Counted from the first letter of the stretch, positions 1 to 9,100 are shown. The stretch is 64,000 bases of DNA from Saccharothrix sp. NRRL B-16314 (GCF_000716595.1 NZ_JNXC01000001.1:248001-312000); one strand, 5' to 3'. Program-made: numbers and translations. Notes: generated by a model not told the origin, from the letters alone.

Positions 1-219
1 GCGCTTCGCCTGCTCCCGCATCTGCTCCATGAGGTCGGGGCCCATGATGCCGTCGCGGAAACCGGGGTAGTTCTCGACTTCGGTCGTGGTCATCAGCGCG
101 CCGCCGTACTGCGAGCCCTCGAACACCAGCGGTTCGAGCTGGGCCCGTGCGGCGTAGACCGCCGCGGTGTACCCGGCGGGCCCCGATCCCACGACGATCA
201 GGTTCCGAACGTCCGACAC
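1..219 (-). CDS. trxB: Thioredoxin reductase, N-terminal part (gene runs off the left edge)
   Basis: The 73 codons inside the window give the N-terminus of an FAD/NADPH thioredoxin reductase, the cytosolic enzyme that reduces thioredoxin. Visible are the dinucleotide-binding motif [16 protein letters not shown] (about residues 10-25) and the family's [11 protein letters not shown] segment that contacts FAD. The CxxC redox pair would lie outside the window. The GTG start has GGAGG six bases upstream. It follows the anti-sigma gene on the same strand, as in the mycobacterial sigM-rsmA-trxB2 order, where trxA and the par/oriC region come next; I infer that oriC lies to the left. Confidence 0.95.
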   Translation of the reverse strand, partial: MSDVRNLIVVGSGPAGYTAAVYAARAQLEPLVFEGSQYGGALMTTTEVENYPGFRDGIMGPDLMEQMREQAKR

Positions 220-243
220 CCTCGACCTCCGTTAGTCGCCTGC

Positions 244-306
244 GGGCCGGGATCAACCCGGCCCGGCACTTCGCACAACGGATCGTAGGGCGCGGGAATT
301 CCGCGC
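244..306 (-). terminator. Two hairpins between the anti-sigma gene and trxB
   Basis: An 8-bp stem GGGCCGGG/CCCGGCCC with loop ATCAA (244-264) and a 6-bp stem GCGCGG/CCGCGC (290-306) lie in the 103-nt gap. No U-run follows, so they could be a weak terminator or a processing/attenuation structure separating trxB from the sigM operon. The function is inferred from position only. Confidence 0.4.
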
Positions 307-322
307 ACGGGAGTGAGCTGGG

Positions 323-1072
323 CTACGGGCTGATGACGCTGTTCGCCAGCACGCCGTCGGGGTTGTCCGGACCGCACGTGGCCGGGTCGACCACCACGAT
401 CCGGTACGCGCCGGGCGAGCCGCCGGGCAGGATCGCCATCACGGCCGGCTTGTCGTCCAGCGTGATCGGGCTGACCCCGAGCGGCTTGCCCGCCGTGACG
501 TTCGCGCCGCGCAGGCAGCCGGCCAGCTGGTCCTGGTTCTCCAGGGGGCCGTAGTTCTGGGCCTTGAGCACGTCGCCGACGACCGGGCCGAAGTTCTGGC
601 CGCGCACCGCGGGCATCCGGTCCTCGGGCGCCGCGCTGCCCGCGACCGGGGTCGACGTCCGGTCTTCCTGGGCGATACCGCCGTCACCCGCGGTCGGGTT
701 CTGCGGGATCGCCACCACGGCCACACCGATGGCTACGGCGGCCGTGGCGAGGAAACCGGCGCCCCAGCCGAGGCGCTTGTTGCGGCGGGCCTTGGCCTGC
801 GCGAAGTCGATCACCGGTGCGGTCGGGCGCGCCTCGTCGGCGAGTGCCGCGTCGATCCGGTCGGCCACGTGGCGCGGCATGGGGATCGGCGGCAGGTCGT
901 GCAGGTCTTCGAGCGTCGCGTCGAGGGCGGCCAGGATCTCCCGCGCCTCGGGGTCGTTCTCGACCAGTGGCCGGAGCTCGGCCTCGGTCCGCGGGTCCAG
1001 AGCCCCCGCGTGCAGATCAGCCAGCAGGTCGACGGACCACGGCGGCCCTGAACGCCGCGCATTGCCGGTCAT
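323..1072 (-). CDS. rsmA: Anti-sigma-M factor, single-pass membrane protein
   Basis: A 249-residue protein with an N-terminal cytosolic domain (residues 1-95, helical, acidic), one transmembrane helix (about 102-123, AGFLATAAVAIGVAVVAI) and an extracytoplasmic C-terminal domain. This is the architecture of an ECF anti-sigma factor that holds SigM at the membrane. I do not see the HxxxCxxC zinc motif, so it is not a ZAS-type anti-sigma factor. Its ATG overlaps the sigM stop by 4 nt (ATGA), indicating translational coupling and a matched regulator pair. Position and orientation match mycobacterial RsmA (Rv3912). The name rests on synteny rather than strong sequence similarity. Confidence 0.85.
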   Translation of the reverse strand: MTGNARRSGPPWSVDLLADLHAGALDPRTEAELRPLVENDPEAREILAALDATLEDLHDLPPIPMPRHVADRIDAALADEARPTAPVIDFAQAKARRNKRLGWGAGFLATAAVAIGVAVVAIPQNPTAGDGGIAQEDRTSTPVAGSAAPEDRMPAVRGQNFGPVVGDVLKAQNYGPLENQDQLAGCLRGANVTAGKPLGVSPITLDDKPAVMAILPGGSPGAYRIVVVDPATCGPDNPDGVLANSVISP

Positions 1073-1686
1073 CGTTCCTCCAACTGACGTCCCTGTTGCA
1101 CCTGCACATCGTTCATTGGGACGTTCGCATCTGCACTCCGGTTCCGGAGGTGACCCAGAACTTTGGCCAGCTTGGCCCGTCCACGGGCGCAGCGCGACTT
1201 GACCGTGCCCTCCGCGATGCCCAGGAGCTGGGCGGTTTCGGCGACGGAGTAGCCCTCGACGTCGACCAGCACGATCGGGGCGCGCTGCTCCTCGGGGAGT
1301 TCGAGGAGGGCTGCCTGGACGACCAGCCGGGTCTCCCGCTCGGCCATCGCGTCCCTGGGTGCGACGGGCTCACCAGGGCCTGCCTCGGGCAGCGGTACCG
1401 TCGGCCTGGTCTGGCGCCGGCGCATCCGGTCCAGGCAGGCGTTCACGACTATTCGGTGCAGCCACGTGGTCACCTGCGACTCGGCGCGGAAGCTCGCCGC
1501 CGCCCGGAAGGCCGAGATGAACGCCTCCTGGAGGGCGTCCGCGGCCTCTTCGGGATCGCGCAGGGTGCGCAGCGCGACCGCCCACATGCGATCCCGGTGT
1601 CTGCGCACGAGCTCGGAGAAGGCGTGTGGGTCACCCGCGGCGTGCGCCGCGATGAGGTCTGCGTCCGAGCTGGCTGCGGCGGTCAC
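1069..1686 (-). CDS. sigM: RNA polymerase ECF sigma factor SigM
   Basis: 205 residues with the two ECF domains: sigma2 at about 22-88 (AFSELVRRHRDRMWAVALR through TTWLHRIVVNACLDRMRR) and sigma4 at about 128-178 (ELPEEQRAPIVLVDVEGYSVAETAQLLGI, a helix-turn-helix, then EGTVKSRCARGRAKL). It directs RNA polymerase to envelope- or redox-stress promoters. The GTG start at 1686 has no Shine-Dalgarno but a TAGGCT hexamer six bases upstream, so the transcript may be leaderless. The next gene is its anti-sigma factor and then trxB, as in mycobacteria. Confidence 0.93.
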   Translation of the reverse strand: MTAAASSDADLIAAHAAGDPHAFSELVRRHRDRMWAVALRTLRDPEEAADALQEAFISAFRAAASFRAESQVTTWLHRIVVNACLDRMRRRQTRPTVPLPEAGPGEPVAPRDAMAERETRLVVQAALLELPEEQRAPIVLVDVEGYSVAETAQLLGIAEGTVKSRCARGRAKLAKVLGHLRNRSADANVPMNDVQVQQGRQLEER

Positions 1687-1698
1687 GCAGGGAGCCTA
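1687..1698 (-). promoter_or_regulatory. Candidate leaderless -10 element of sigM
   Basis: On the minus strand TAGGCT (1693-1698) is followed by 6 nt and then the GTG of sigM. This puts the predicted transcript start at or next to the start codon. No clear TTGACA-like -35 is present, as expected if an alternative sigma factor contributes. Confidence 0.45.
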
Positions 1699-1733
1699 TC
1701 GGTCCCGGGCAACCCTGCTCCGGTCACCTGTAC

Positions 1734-1764
1734 GGGCGAGTGCCGTTGCCCGCGGCACTCGCCC
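1734..1764 (-). terminator. Stem-loop terminator after the VOC gene
   Basis: A perfect 12-bp stem GGGCGAGTGCCG/CGGCACTCGCCC with a 7-nt loop sits just downstream of the VOC gene stop and upstream of sigM. It lacks a U-tract, as is common for terminators in this phylum. It would insulate sigM from the inserted VOC unit. Confidence 0.6.
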
Positions 1765-1778
1765 GCCACGACCCCGCG

Positions 1779-2153
1779 TCACAAGTTCGCCCACTCGACG
1801 AGCTGGACGATGACGCCATTCGGGTCGGTCACCTGGAACAGGCGCTCACCCCACGGCTCCTCGCGCAGCGGCATGGTGATCTCGATGCCCGCGGCGACGA
1901 GCCGGTCGTGCTCCGCCGCGAGGTCGTCGACCGTGAAGGCGACGATCAGGCCGGCCGCGTGCTGGTCGCGGAAGCCCTCGGGCAGCACTTCGATGCCCCG
2001 GCGCAGCAGCACGATGTCGACCGCGCCCTCGTGGCCCAGCGACGCGAAGCCGTCGTCCGCCATCTGCCGGGTGTAGCCGAAGTGGGTGGTGAAGAAGTCG
2101 CTCGACGCGGTGACGTCGTCGACGTTCAGGGACAGCGTGGACTTGGTGATCAA
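1779..2153 (-). CDS. VOC (glyoxalase/bleomycin-resistance fold) family protein
   Basis: A 124-residue single-domain vicinal-oxygen-chelate protein: LSLNVDDVTASSDFFTTHFGY opens the first beta-alpha-beta-beta-beta module, and FQVTDPNGVIVQLVEW closes the second with the typical DPNG(x)xxxL/VE end. Candidate metal ligands include the late glutamate of QLVEW. Substrate unknown: members include glyoxalase I, dioxygenases and drug-binding resistance proteins. The start is TTG with AGGAGA six bases upstream. It is preceded by a small Arg-rich reading frame and a strong promoter that overlaps a probable operator for the divergent TetR gene, so it is probably an inducible detoxification gene. Confidence 0.85.
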   Translation of the reverse strand: MITKSTLSLNVDDVTASSDFFTTHFGYTRQMADDGFASLGHEGAVDIVLLRRGIEVLPEGFRDQHAAGLIVAFTVDDLAAEHDRLVAAGIEITMPLREEPWGERLFQVTDPNGVIVQLVEWANL

Positions 2154-2184
2154 GGGTTCTCCTCCGGTGGGGGTCGGGGGTGGG

Positions 2185-2304
2185 TCAGTACGAGCGGCGG
2201 CGCGGCACGCCGGTGGCCCGGGTGGGCCTGGTCGGTTGCTGCTTGCCGGGGAACGGCTGGTGGGTGACGCGGGTGGGGCGGCGGCCCTGGTGCTCTCGGC
2301 GCAA
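2185..2304 (-). CDS. Possible 39-residue arginine-rich small protein
   Basis: A short frame starts at a TTG with GAGGAG six bases upstream, the same start configuration as the VOC gene that begins 31 nt after its stop. The product is rich in Arg, Pro, Thr and Gln (it ends VPRRRSY) and has no recognisable domain. It begins about 30 nt after the predicted transcript start of the strong promoter at 2340-2367. It could be a leader peptide or small basic protein; it could equally be chance. The evidence is only the ribosome-binding site and position. Confidence 0.3.
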   Translation of the reverse strand: MRREHQGRRPTRVTHQPFPGKQQPTRPTRATGVPRRRSY

Positions 2305-2339
2305 GGTGTTCTCCTCGGTGGTTGCTTGCTACGAGTGTA

Positions 2340-2367
2340 ATTATAGTTCGGTACTACTAAAAGTCAA
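2340..2367 (-). promoter_or_regulatory. Near-consensus sigma-A promoter with overlapping TetR-type operator
   Basis: Read on the minus strand: -35 TTGACT (2362-2367), a 16-bp spacer and -10 TATAAT (2340-2345), unusually close to consensus for this genome. The imperfect palindrome TAGTACCGAACTA (2344-2356) covers the spacer and part of the -10. The TetR gene begins 44 nt away in the opposite direction. I infer that this repressor blocks the promoter of the VOC unit. Confidence 0.7.
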
Positions 2368-2410
2368 GAGGAAGTTTGCTCCCGACGTAAAAATCTGCGA
2401 GGCTAACGTC

Positions 2411-3049
2411 ATGACCAGCACAAACCCCGGCCTGCGAGAGCTGAAGAAGCAGGAGACGCGCCAGTTGATCTCCGACCACGCCACCCGGCTGTTCATCGAG
2501 CGGGGGTTCGAGGAGACGACCATCGCGGACATCGCGGAGGCGGCGAGGGTGGCGAAGAAGACCGTCACCAACTACTTCGCCCGCAAGGAGGACCTGGCCC
2601 TCGACCAGCACGAGGAGTTCACCGCCGGCCTGGCGCGCGCGGTCGCCGGGCGTGCCGTCGGCGAGTCGGCGCTGGCCGCGCTGCGGGCGGCGTTCCTGCG
2701 GTCGGTGGCCGGGCACGACCCGGTGATCGGCTTCTCGGGTCAGCCGTTCGCCCGGATGATCGTGGACAGCCCGACCCTCACCGCGCGCCTGCGTGAGCTG
2801 CACGAGGCGCGCGAGGACGCCCTCGCCGCCACCCTGACCACCGAAACCGCCGCCGAGCCCGACGACATCACCCCGAGGGCGGTCGCCACCCAGCTGGGGG
2901 CGGCGCACCGGCTGCTGTTCGGGGAGGTCCTGCGGCTGACCGTGGCGGGACACGACAACGCCGGCATCGCCGCCACCGTCACCCGTGCCGCGGAGCGCGT
3001 CTTCGACCTGCTCGAACCGGCCCTCGGCGACTACGCGACCCGCACCTGA
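2411..3049 (+). CDS. TetR/AcrR family transcriptional repressor
   Basis: 212 residues. The N-terminal helix-turn-helix is clear (about residues 15-60: ISDHATRLFIERGFEETTIADIAEAARVAKKTVTNYFARKEDL), followed by an all-helical ligand domain of no recognisable ligand class. I chose the ATG at 2411 because the TetR domain begins right after it and GAGG lies eight bases upstream; longer in-frame extensions run through the divergent promoter. It faces the VOC gene, whose promoter overlaps a palindrome, so it most likely represses that unit. The pair sits between murJ and sigM, which are adjacent in mycobacteria, and looks like an insertion. Confidence 0.9.
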   Translation: MTSTNPGLRELKKQETRQLISDHATRLFIERGFEETTIADIAEAARVAKKTVTNYFARKEDLALDQHEEFTAGLARAVAGRAVGESALAALRAAFLRSVAGHDPVIGFSGQPFARMIVDSPTLTARLRELHEAREDALAATLTTETAAEPDDITPRAVATQLGAAHRLLFGEVLRLTVAGHDNAGIAATVTRAAERVFDLLEPALGDYATRT

Positions 3050-3070
3050 ACCACGGGCGCCGAGGTCGGG

Positions 3071-4600
3071 CTACTGGGCGCGGGTGTAGACGAGTTCCGC
3101 GATCTCGGACTTGTTGTTCTTGCCGCTGCCCGAGAGCTTCGTGATCCACACCAGCACGTGCTGCGTCGGGTCGTGGTCGTTGAGCTGGATCTGGGTCTGC
3201 CCGGCGGACAGGGTCGCGGTGGCGATGACCTTGGTCTCGTTCAGCGGCGCGCCCTGCGCGCCGGCGACCCGGATCTCCACCATGGTGTCGGCGCTGGGCG
3301 ACGTGATCGTCACCGACGCGAGCTTCACCGGCTCGGCGAACCCGGCCATCAGCCCGATCCCCGGCTTCAACGCGGGGAACGGCTGGAAGTAGTTCTCCGT
3401 CTGCCACACCGTGGTCGGGTTGTTGTCGGCCGCGCGGCTCGCCCGGTTGGCGTTGTCCGGCTGGTTGGTCACGTCGTACACGCCCACCGACGCGGGCTGC
3501 ACGGGACCGGCCGGCTGGGGCGCGGGCGGCGCGGGCTGGCCGCTCTCCCCCGGCGGGTTGGACTGGCCGATCACGACCGTCGGCCCGCCGCCGCGGGACG
3601 GCTCGTCGCTGAAGAAGCTCACGATCTGCACGCCGAGCCAGACGATCACGGCCAGCGTCGCCACCGCGAGCACCGCCACGCTGATCAGCAGCTTCCGCTT
3701 GCGGCCCTTGTCGCGCGCCGGCCGCTGCGTGGTCCACACCGCGCCGTCGTCCGACCCGTCGTCCTGGACCGGCCGGATCAGCGCGGTCTGGGCTTCGGAC
3801 TGGGCGATCTGGTCCAGCACCTGGAGGATCGCCGCGCTCGTCCGGATGCCGCCGACGCTGGTGTCCTCGAGGCTCCGCACGGCGACCGACGACAGCTCGT
3901 GCGGCACGTACGGGTGCAGCGCGCTCGGCGGGAGCACCGAACCGTCCGGCGCCGTCGGCGCCACCGGCACGCCGTCCGGGCCGTCCGGCAGCGCCCACTT
4001 CCCGGTCAGCAGCAGGTACAGGATCGCGCCGAGGCCCTTGACGTCGTCGCGCGCGATCGCGTCCGGCCGCGGGCCGGGGAACGCCAGCCGCAGCCGGCCG
4101 TCGGACGTCACGCGGATGCGGTGCGGGTGGTCCGCGCCCAGCACCAGGCCGGCGTGGTGCGCGCCCTCGATCGCCGCGCCCAACGGCTCCAGCAGCCGCG
4201 TCGCCGCGCCGGCCGGCAACGGGCCCTCGGCGATCAGGTCCATCAGGTCGGTGCCCTGGGTCCACTCGGCCACGATCACGCCGAGGATGCCCTCCTCGGG
4301 CTTGATCCCGGCGCCGGGCGTCAGCACGTCGATCACCCGGGACACACCGGGGTGCGTGAAGCTGGCCGCGTGCATCGCGCGTTCCGCGGTCCGCTTGGCC
4401 CGCGCCGCCGCGGCGTGGTCGGCCGGGTTGCCCACCAGGACGGTCAGCGCCACGTCCCGGTTGAGCTGCCCGTCCCGGGCCCGCCACAGGTGCGCGTCGC
4501 ACCTGCGGTCCACACCGGACTGCGCCAGCAGCCGGTACCGGCCGTCGCCGATCACCCCGCCGGGTACCAGCGAGGTGTTCTGGATCGGACCGCTGCTCAC
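3071..4600 (-). CDS. Membrane pseudokinase, MurJ-associated
   Basis: 509 residues: a cytosolic protein-kinase-like fold (about 15-290), a juxtamembrane basic stretch (KGRKRK), one transmembrane helix (about 313-333), a Pro/Gly-rich linker and an extracytoplasmic beta-sandwich-like domain (about 385-505, with DNNPTTVWQTENY resembling discoidin/F5-8 folds). The catalytic HRD is replaced (GADHPHRIRVTSDGRLRL) and no DFG is seen, so it should not phosphorylate. In M. tuberculosis the equivalent pseudokinase is fused to MviN/MurJ and binds an FHA protein; here it is a separate gene 37 nt after murJ. It probably regulates lipid II flipping or peptidoglycan synthesis. Confidence 0.85.
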   Translation of the reverse strand: MSSGPIQNTSLVPGGVIGDGRYRLLAQSGVDRRCDAHLWRARDGQLNRDVALTVLVGNPADHAAAARAKRTAERAMHAASFTHPGVSRVIDVLTPGAGIKPEEGILGVIVAEWTQGTDLMDLIAEGPLPAGAATRLLEPLGAAIEGAHHAGLVLGADHPHRIRVTSDGRLRLAFPGPRPDAIARDDVKGLGAILYLLLTGKWALPDGPDGVPVAPTAPDGSVLPPSALHPYVPHELSSVAVRSLEDTSVGGIRTSAAILQVLDQIAQSEAQTALIRPVQDDGSDDGAVWTTQRPARDKGRKRKLLISVAVLAVATLAVIVWLGVQIVSFFSDEPSRGGGPTVVIGQSNPPGESGQPAPPAPQPAGPVQPASVGVYDVTNQPDNANRASRAADNNPTTVWQTENYFQPFPALKPGIGLMAGFAEPVKLASVTITSPSADTMVEIRVAGAQGAPLNETKVIATATLSAGQTQIQLNDHDPTQHVLVWITKLSGSGKNNKSEIAELVYTRAQ

Positions 4601-4637
4601 GGGGCCGAGGGTACGTGAACGGAGCGTGCCGCAGGGG

Positions 4638-6272
4638 TCATCGGCGGCCCACCAAACGACTGATCTTGGCGACGGCCGGCTTCACCTCGGGTACTCGGAA
4701 CAGTGCCAGCAGCAGGAAGCTCAGCGGTAGTCCGACGATCGTCTGGATCAGGACTTCCACCCACGCACCCACGAAGCGGGACTCGATTCCCACCACGCGG
4801 ACGGCGAGCCAGGCCAGTCCGGTCGCTGCTCCGAACGCGATCGCGGACGCCACGACCGTGAGGCAGATCGTCCACGCTGTGTAACCGGTGCGCAGTCGGC
4901 CGAGCCGGAAGCGCAGCCACACCTGGCCCACCAGCGCGCCGACCACGAAGCTGAGCGACATCGCGATCGACACCCCCACCGCGAGCTTCCCGGGCGGCGA
5001 GAACGCCAGGAACCCGTACAGCAGCGCGATCCGCACCACCACGATGACCGCCTGGATCAGCGTCGGCGTCCGGGCGTCCTTCATCGCGTAGAACACCCGG
5101 AGCTGGAGCAGCGTGATCGCGTAGGGCACCAGGCCGAACGCGGACAGCGCCAGCGCCGTGCCGATCGCCTCGCCGCCGTCGTTGCCGGACGCGCCGAACG
5201 AGAACAGGGCCAGGCCGATCGACACACCGGCGACCGTCATCAAGGCGCTGAACGGCATCAGCAGGATCGCCGACATCCGGTTGCCGAACGACAGGTCGCC
5301 CACCAGCGAGTCCTTGTCGTCCGCCGCCGCCGCGCGGCTCATCTTCGGCATCAACGCGGTCAGCAGCGACACACCGAGCACGCCGTACGGCACCTGGGCG
5401 ATCAACCACTGCATGTTGTACGCCGTGATCGCGCCGTCGTCGTGGGTCGCGACCCTGGTCAGCACCATCATGCTGACGAAACCGAGGGCCACGTACAGCA
5501 GCACCCAGAACGCCAGGCCGCCGAACTCCGACAGCCGCCGGTCCCAGCCCCACCGCCAGCGGAACCGGAAACCGGTCCGCCGCAGCGCGGGCAGCAGCAC
5601 GGCGGCCTGCACGCCGACGCCCAGCATCGTGCCGAGGCCGAGGACCAGCAGCTTCGGCTCGCCCATCCGCACCGGGTCGAGCGAGACCTCCCCCGGCATC
5701 AGCCAGTAGACGCCGAGCGTCACGATCACCACGACGTTGTTCAGCACCGGCGCCCACGTGGGCAGGCCGAACACGTGCCGGGTGTTGAGGATCGCGCCGA
5801 GCATCGCCGACAGCCCGTAGAACACGATGCCGGGCAGCACCAGGTACGCGAACGCGGTGACCAGCGCCGGGTTGGCCTGCGACGACCCGATGAACATCGC
5901 CGTCAGCAGCGGCGCGCACGCGACCGCGACGACCGTGCCGATGCCCAGCACCACCGCCGACATGGTGATCATCCACTGGGCGTACGACTCGCCGCCGTCG
6001 CCGTCCTCCTTCTCGGCGCGCACCAGCAGCGGGATGGCCACGCTGGTCAGCACGCCGCCGAGCAGCAGCTCGTTGATCATCGTCGGCAGCGTGGTGGCGA
6101 CCTGGTAGGAGTCGCTCAGCACGTCCACGCCGATGATCGTGATCAGCAGCAGCTTGGACAGCAGACCGGACGCCCGGCTGACGATGGTGGCGATGGCCAT
6201 GGAACCGCTGGCGCGCGCCAGCGACGGGCCTTGCTGCTGCTGCTCCTGGGCCACCGTGCTCGTTCCGCTCAA
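4638..6272 (-). CDS. murJ: Lipid II flippase MurJ (MviN)
   Basis: 544 residues forming a polytopic MOP-superfamily membrane protein that flips lipid II across the plasma membrane for peptidoglycan synthesis. The N-terminal SMAIATIVSRASGLLSKLLLI segment is the hallmark of MviN, followed by about 14 hydrophobic segments. Conserved charged spots include RATHDDG- and RVFYAMKDARTPT-like loops (RVFYAMKDARTP is a family signature). The ATG overlaps the stop of the upstream DUF6049 gene by 4 nt, so the pair is translationally coupled. Order NUDIX-DUF6049-murJ matches Rv3908-Rv3910. The pseudokinase domain that is fused in mycobacteria is encoded separately downstream. Confidence 0.95.
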   Translation of the reverse strand: MSGTSTVAQEQQQQGPSLARASGSMAIATIVSRASGLLSKLLLITIIGVDVLSDSYQVATTLPTMINELLLGGVLTSVAIPLLVRAEKEDGDGGESYAQWMITMSAVVLGIGTVVAVACAPLLTAMFIGSSQANPALVTAFAYLVLPGIVFYGLSAMLGAILNTRHVFGLPTWAPVLNNVVVIVTLGVYWLMPGEVSLDPVRMGEPKLLVLGLGTMLGVGVQAAVLLPALRRTGFRFRWRWGWDRRLSEFGGLAFWVLLYVALGFVSMMVLTRVATHDDGAITAYNMQWLIAQVPYGVLGVSLLTALMPKMSRAAAADDKDSLVGDLSFGNRMSAILLMPFSALMTVAGVSIGLALFSFGASGNDGGEAIGTALALSAFGLVPYAITLLQLRVFYAMKDARTPTLIQAVIVVVRIALLYGFLAFSPPGKLAVGVSIAMSLSFVVGALVGQVWLRFRLGRLRTGYTAWTICLTVVASAIAFGAATGLAWLAVRVVGIESRFVGAWVEVLIQTIVGLPLSFLLLALFRVPEVKPAVAKISRLVGRR

Positions 6273-8536
6273 CTCGTGCTCGACCTCTCCGGCGGCGTGA
6301 CCCCGCTGGCGTCGTCCGGCACCTGCGCGGCGGCGGCCTTCGCCGCCCGCAGACGACGGTAGATGCGCCGGGCGGACAGCAGTACCAGCGCGGCGCCGGC
6401 CAGGCAGGTGATGACGACGGTGATGGTCCCGTACGCGGAGGACGACACCTCCAGCCGGGCCCGTCCGCCCAGCTCCACCCCGCTCGGCGTGACCAGCCTG
6501 ACGTGCACCGGGAACCGCCCGGACCGCTGCACCTCGACCGGGATGCGCACCAGGCGGTCGCCGCGCGCGGGCAGTTCGATGTTCGTCGACTCCTGGGCCA
6601 CGATGCCGGGGGTGTCCTCGATCACGATCCGCACGGTGACCCGCACGTCCAGCCGGTTCTTGATCGACAGCGGGATGGGGCTGTCGCCGGAGCCGAGCAG
6701 GATCGGGCTGTTCGGCTCGGTCACCGAGACCTGGCTCTGCAACTCGTCGATCCGCGCGCGGCCGATCGCCAGGGAGGCGCGAGCCTCGTCCTCGTCACCG
6801 CGCCACGCCCCGGACGCCGCGCGCAGCAGGTCCAGTCGCAGCGGGCCGACCAGGTCACCGGGGTCGGTGGACGCCGCGTCCTCCTGCCGCATGGCGTCGG
6901 ACAGCTGCTGCACCCGCCGCCACGATTCGCCGATCGCGGCGGTCACCGTGGGCGGCACCTCGCGCGCGCCGGACTCGACGGGGTAGCTCAACATCGCCTG
7001 CTGCTGCGGCGTGGCCTCCAGCAGCGAGCCGAGGGCCGCCGGGGCGGCGAACCTGTCGTCGATCAGCGCGTTCGTGGTCTGGAGCAGCGTGCGCAGCTCG
7101 CCGGTCGGCGCGTTCCACCGGCGCGGCGGTGCGATGACCACGTTCTGGCCGGTGTCCTGGAACCCGGCCCGGAAGGTCAGCGCGGCCAGCGCGTTCTGCA
7201 CCGACACCGGCCGGGTCTCGCTCGGCGTGGTCACGCCCGCGACCGGCCGGGTCGCCGCCGCACCGCGCAGCGCGTCGGACACCATGCCGTCGACGCGCAC
7301 CGCCGTGACCGGCCGGTCGGCCGCCGCGTCGAGCCGGACGGGCCCGGTGCCGGGCGTGCCGGCGACGGCCGACTGGTCGATCACCAGCGACGTGACGCCC
7401 TGCGTGGTGAGGGAGGCCAGCGTCTGCTCGTCGAGCACGCCGTCCTCGGGCCAGGTCAGGCCCTGGGTCGGCTGCACGCCGAGGATCTGGCGGACCACGT
7501 CGGCGCCGTTCAGCGCGAGGCCGCTCAGCTCGGTGAGCTGGGCCCGGGACAGCGCGACCAGGTCGGCGTCCGCGTCGGGCAGCGCGATCACGCAGCGGCC
7601 GGCGACGAGGAGGCGCAGCTGGGCCAGCCACAGCCCGGCCTCGTTCGCGCCCTTGCCCGCGCCCTGTCCGCGCACCTCGTAGCCCTCGCCCATCGCGGCG
7701 ACCGTGCGCAGCAGGTCCGGGTCGACGGCCAGGCAGACGCCCGCGCCCAACGGGCTGGTCAGCGCCGATTCGTACGCCTTGAGCAGGCCGTACAGCCGGC
7801 CGCCCATGGCGACCGAGCCCGCCAGCTCGTCGTCGGTGAGCACGGTGGGGCCGGTGGAGACGAGCCGAGGCCGGTCGGCCAGCGGCCACAGCAGGGTGAT
7901 CTTGGCCGGGTTCGCGGGCGCGGGCGGCGGCGTGCCGCCCGGCATCGCGAGCACGGGGAGGAGGGTGCTCAACGCGGCCAGCCGGGCCCGGCCGCCGTAG
8001 TCGGGCACGCCGTTGATGTTGGCCAGGATGGGGTAGATGCCCGGCTCGCTGATCCGCAGCGCGGTCGGGTCGGCGCCGCCGCGCAGCGGGACGGTGAGCG
8101 TGAACGGCTTCGACTCGTTGCGGTCGAGGCGGTCCGCGATCCGGGTGAAGTACGGCTGCACGACCTCCGCGTCGGTCGGTTCGCGCAGCGCCTTGCGGAC
8201 CTCGTCCTCGCTGGTCAGCGGGTCGCCGCGCTCCAGGCGCAGCTCGATGTCCTTGATCGTCCGGTCGCTGACGTTGACCACCTGGCCGGCGATGGTGATC
8301 GTCTCCGGCCCGTCCGCGGTGATCACCCGGGGGGTCATCTCCTCGACGTCCAGGCGCAGGAAGACCTGCGACTGCTGACCTGGTTGGCCGGACAGCGCCC
8401 TGGTCGACCACACCTGGGTCGCGGGCGCCGGCCTGACCGGCAACCGCTCGCCGTCGGAGGGCGCCGCCTGGGCCGGGGTTCCCGTCGTCACGACGAGGAC
8501 CCCCGCCGCCGCGAGTGCGGCCAGCAGCCGTTTCAC
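6269..8536 (-). CDS. DUF6049 family secreted/membrane-anchored protein
   Basis: 755 residues starting at a GTG that overlaps the NUDIX stop by 4 nt (GTGA). A signal peptide is evident ([24 protein letters not shown], cleavage near residue 25). The body contains Ig-like beta segments near both ends and a central alpha/beta region. It ends with one transmembrane helix (about 700-725, [19 protein letters not shown]) and a short basic tail. It is the counterpart of M. tuberculosis Rv3909 by order and size. Function is unknown; coupling to murJ suggests a periplasmic or cell-wall role. A longer in-frame upstream extension was rejected because it runs through the NUDIX gene and lacks a signal peptide. 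Confidence 0.88.
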   Translation of the reverse strand: MKRLLAALAAAGVLVVTTGTPAQAAPSDGERLPVRPAPATQVWSTRALSGQPGQQSQVFLRLDVEEMTPRVITADGPETITIAGQVVNVSDRTIKDIELRLERGDPLTSEDEVRKALREPTDAEVVQPYFTRIADRLDRNESKPFTLTVPLRGGADPTALRISEPGIYPILANINGVPDYGGRARLAALSTLLPVLAMPGGTPPPAPANPAKITLLWPLADRPRLVSTGPTVLTDDELAGSVAMGGRLYGLLKAYESALTSPLGAGVCLAVDPDLLRTVAAMGEGYEVRGQGAGKGANEAGLWLAQLRLLVAGRCVIALPDADADLVALSRAQLTELSGLALNGADVVRQILGVQPTQGLTWPEDGVLDEQTLASLTTQGVTSLVIDQSAVAGTPGTGPVRLDAAADRPVTAVRVDGMVSDALRGAAATRPVAGVTTPSETRPVSVQNALAALTFRAGFQDTGQNVVIAPPRRWNAPTGELRTLLQTTNALIDDRFAAPAALGSLLEATPQQQAMLSYPVESGAREVPPTVTAAIGESWRRVQQLSDAMRQEDAASTDPGDLVGPLRLDLLRAASGAWRGDEDEARASLAIGRARIDELQSQVSVTEPNSPILLGSGDSPIPLSIKNRLDVRVTVRIVIEDTPGIVAQESTNIELPARGDRLVRIPVEVQRSGRFPVHVRLVTPSGVELGGRARLEVSSSAYGTITVVITCLAGAALVLLSARRIYRRLRAAKAAAAQVPDDASGVTPPERSSTS

Positions 8537-9051
8537 GCCGACTCCGCCCCGTCCGTCTGGTACTCGGAGAGCAGTTCGGCGGCTCGGCGCACCAGTCGAC
8601 GCTCGTCCGCGTAGGCGAGCCGGTCGTCCAGTTCGCCAAGGGGCACCCACGCCACCTCGGTGACCTCCACGTCTTCGTCGGAAAGCTCGCCGCCCAGCGC
8701 TTCCAGGAGGAAGTGGTGGACGGTCTTGTGCACCCGCCGGTCCTCGGCCACGAACCAGTAGTCGATCGAACCGAGGGGTCGCAGCACCCTGCTATGAATA
8801 CCGGTCTCCTCGGCGACCTCGCGCACCGCGGTCTGTTCCGCGGTCTCACCAGCTTCGATGTGCCCCTTGGGCAGCGACCACAACAACCGGCCGCGTCGGT
8901 CGAGCCGCCCGATCACCGCGGCGACGTGCTGCTCGAAGTCCAGCACCAGTCCGCCCGCCGAGGTCTCGTCGACGGTCTTCAGCCGCCGGCCGCGACGCCT
9001 GTTCCGGCGCCTCGGCTTGGGACCGCCGGAGCGACCGGACGACTGGGGCAT
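8533..9051 (-). CDS. NUDIX hydrolase (MutT4-like)
   Basis: 172 residues with a complete Nudix box GX5EX7REUXEEXGU at about 63-85 ([23 protein letters not shown]), which binds Mg2+ and hydrolyses a nucleoside diphosphate linked to another moiety. A basic N-terminal tail (about 10-24, [13 protein letters not shown]) precedes the fold. By position it corresponds to mycobacterial MutT4 (Rv3908); the substrate cannot be read from sequence. It is the first gene of the coupled NUDIX-DUF6049-murJ unit and is divergent from pcnA. Confidence 0.9.
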   Translation of the reverse strand: MPQSSGRSGGPKPRRRNRRRGRRLKTVDETSAGGLVLDFEQHVAAVIGRLDRRGRLLWSLPKGHIEAGETAEQTAVREVAEETGIHSRVLRPLGSIDYWFVAEDRRVHKTVHHFLLEALGGELSDEDVEVTEVAWVPLGELDDRLAYADERRLVRRAAELLSEYQTDGAESA

Positions 9052-9100
9052 GCCCTGATGGTAGTGGCGACCTGCAATTACGGGACGTGACAGCCCTGTA

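Noticed and set aside
3158..4618. Long plus-strand open frames opposite the pseudokinase
   Set aside because: Arg/Pro/Gly-rich shadow of a GC-rich minus-strand gene; no domain, no ribosome-binding site.
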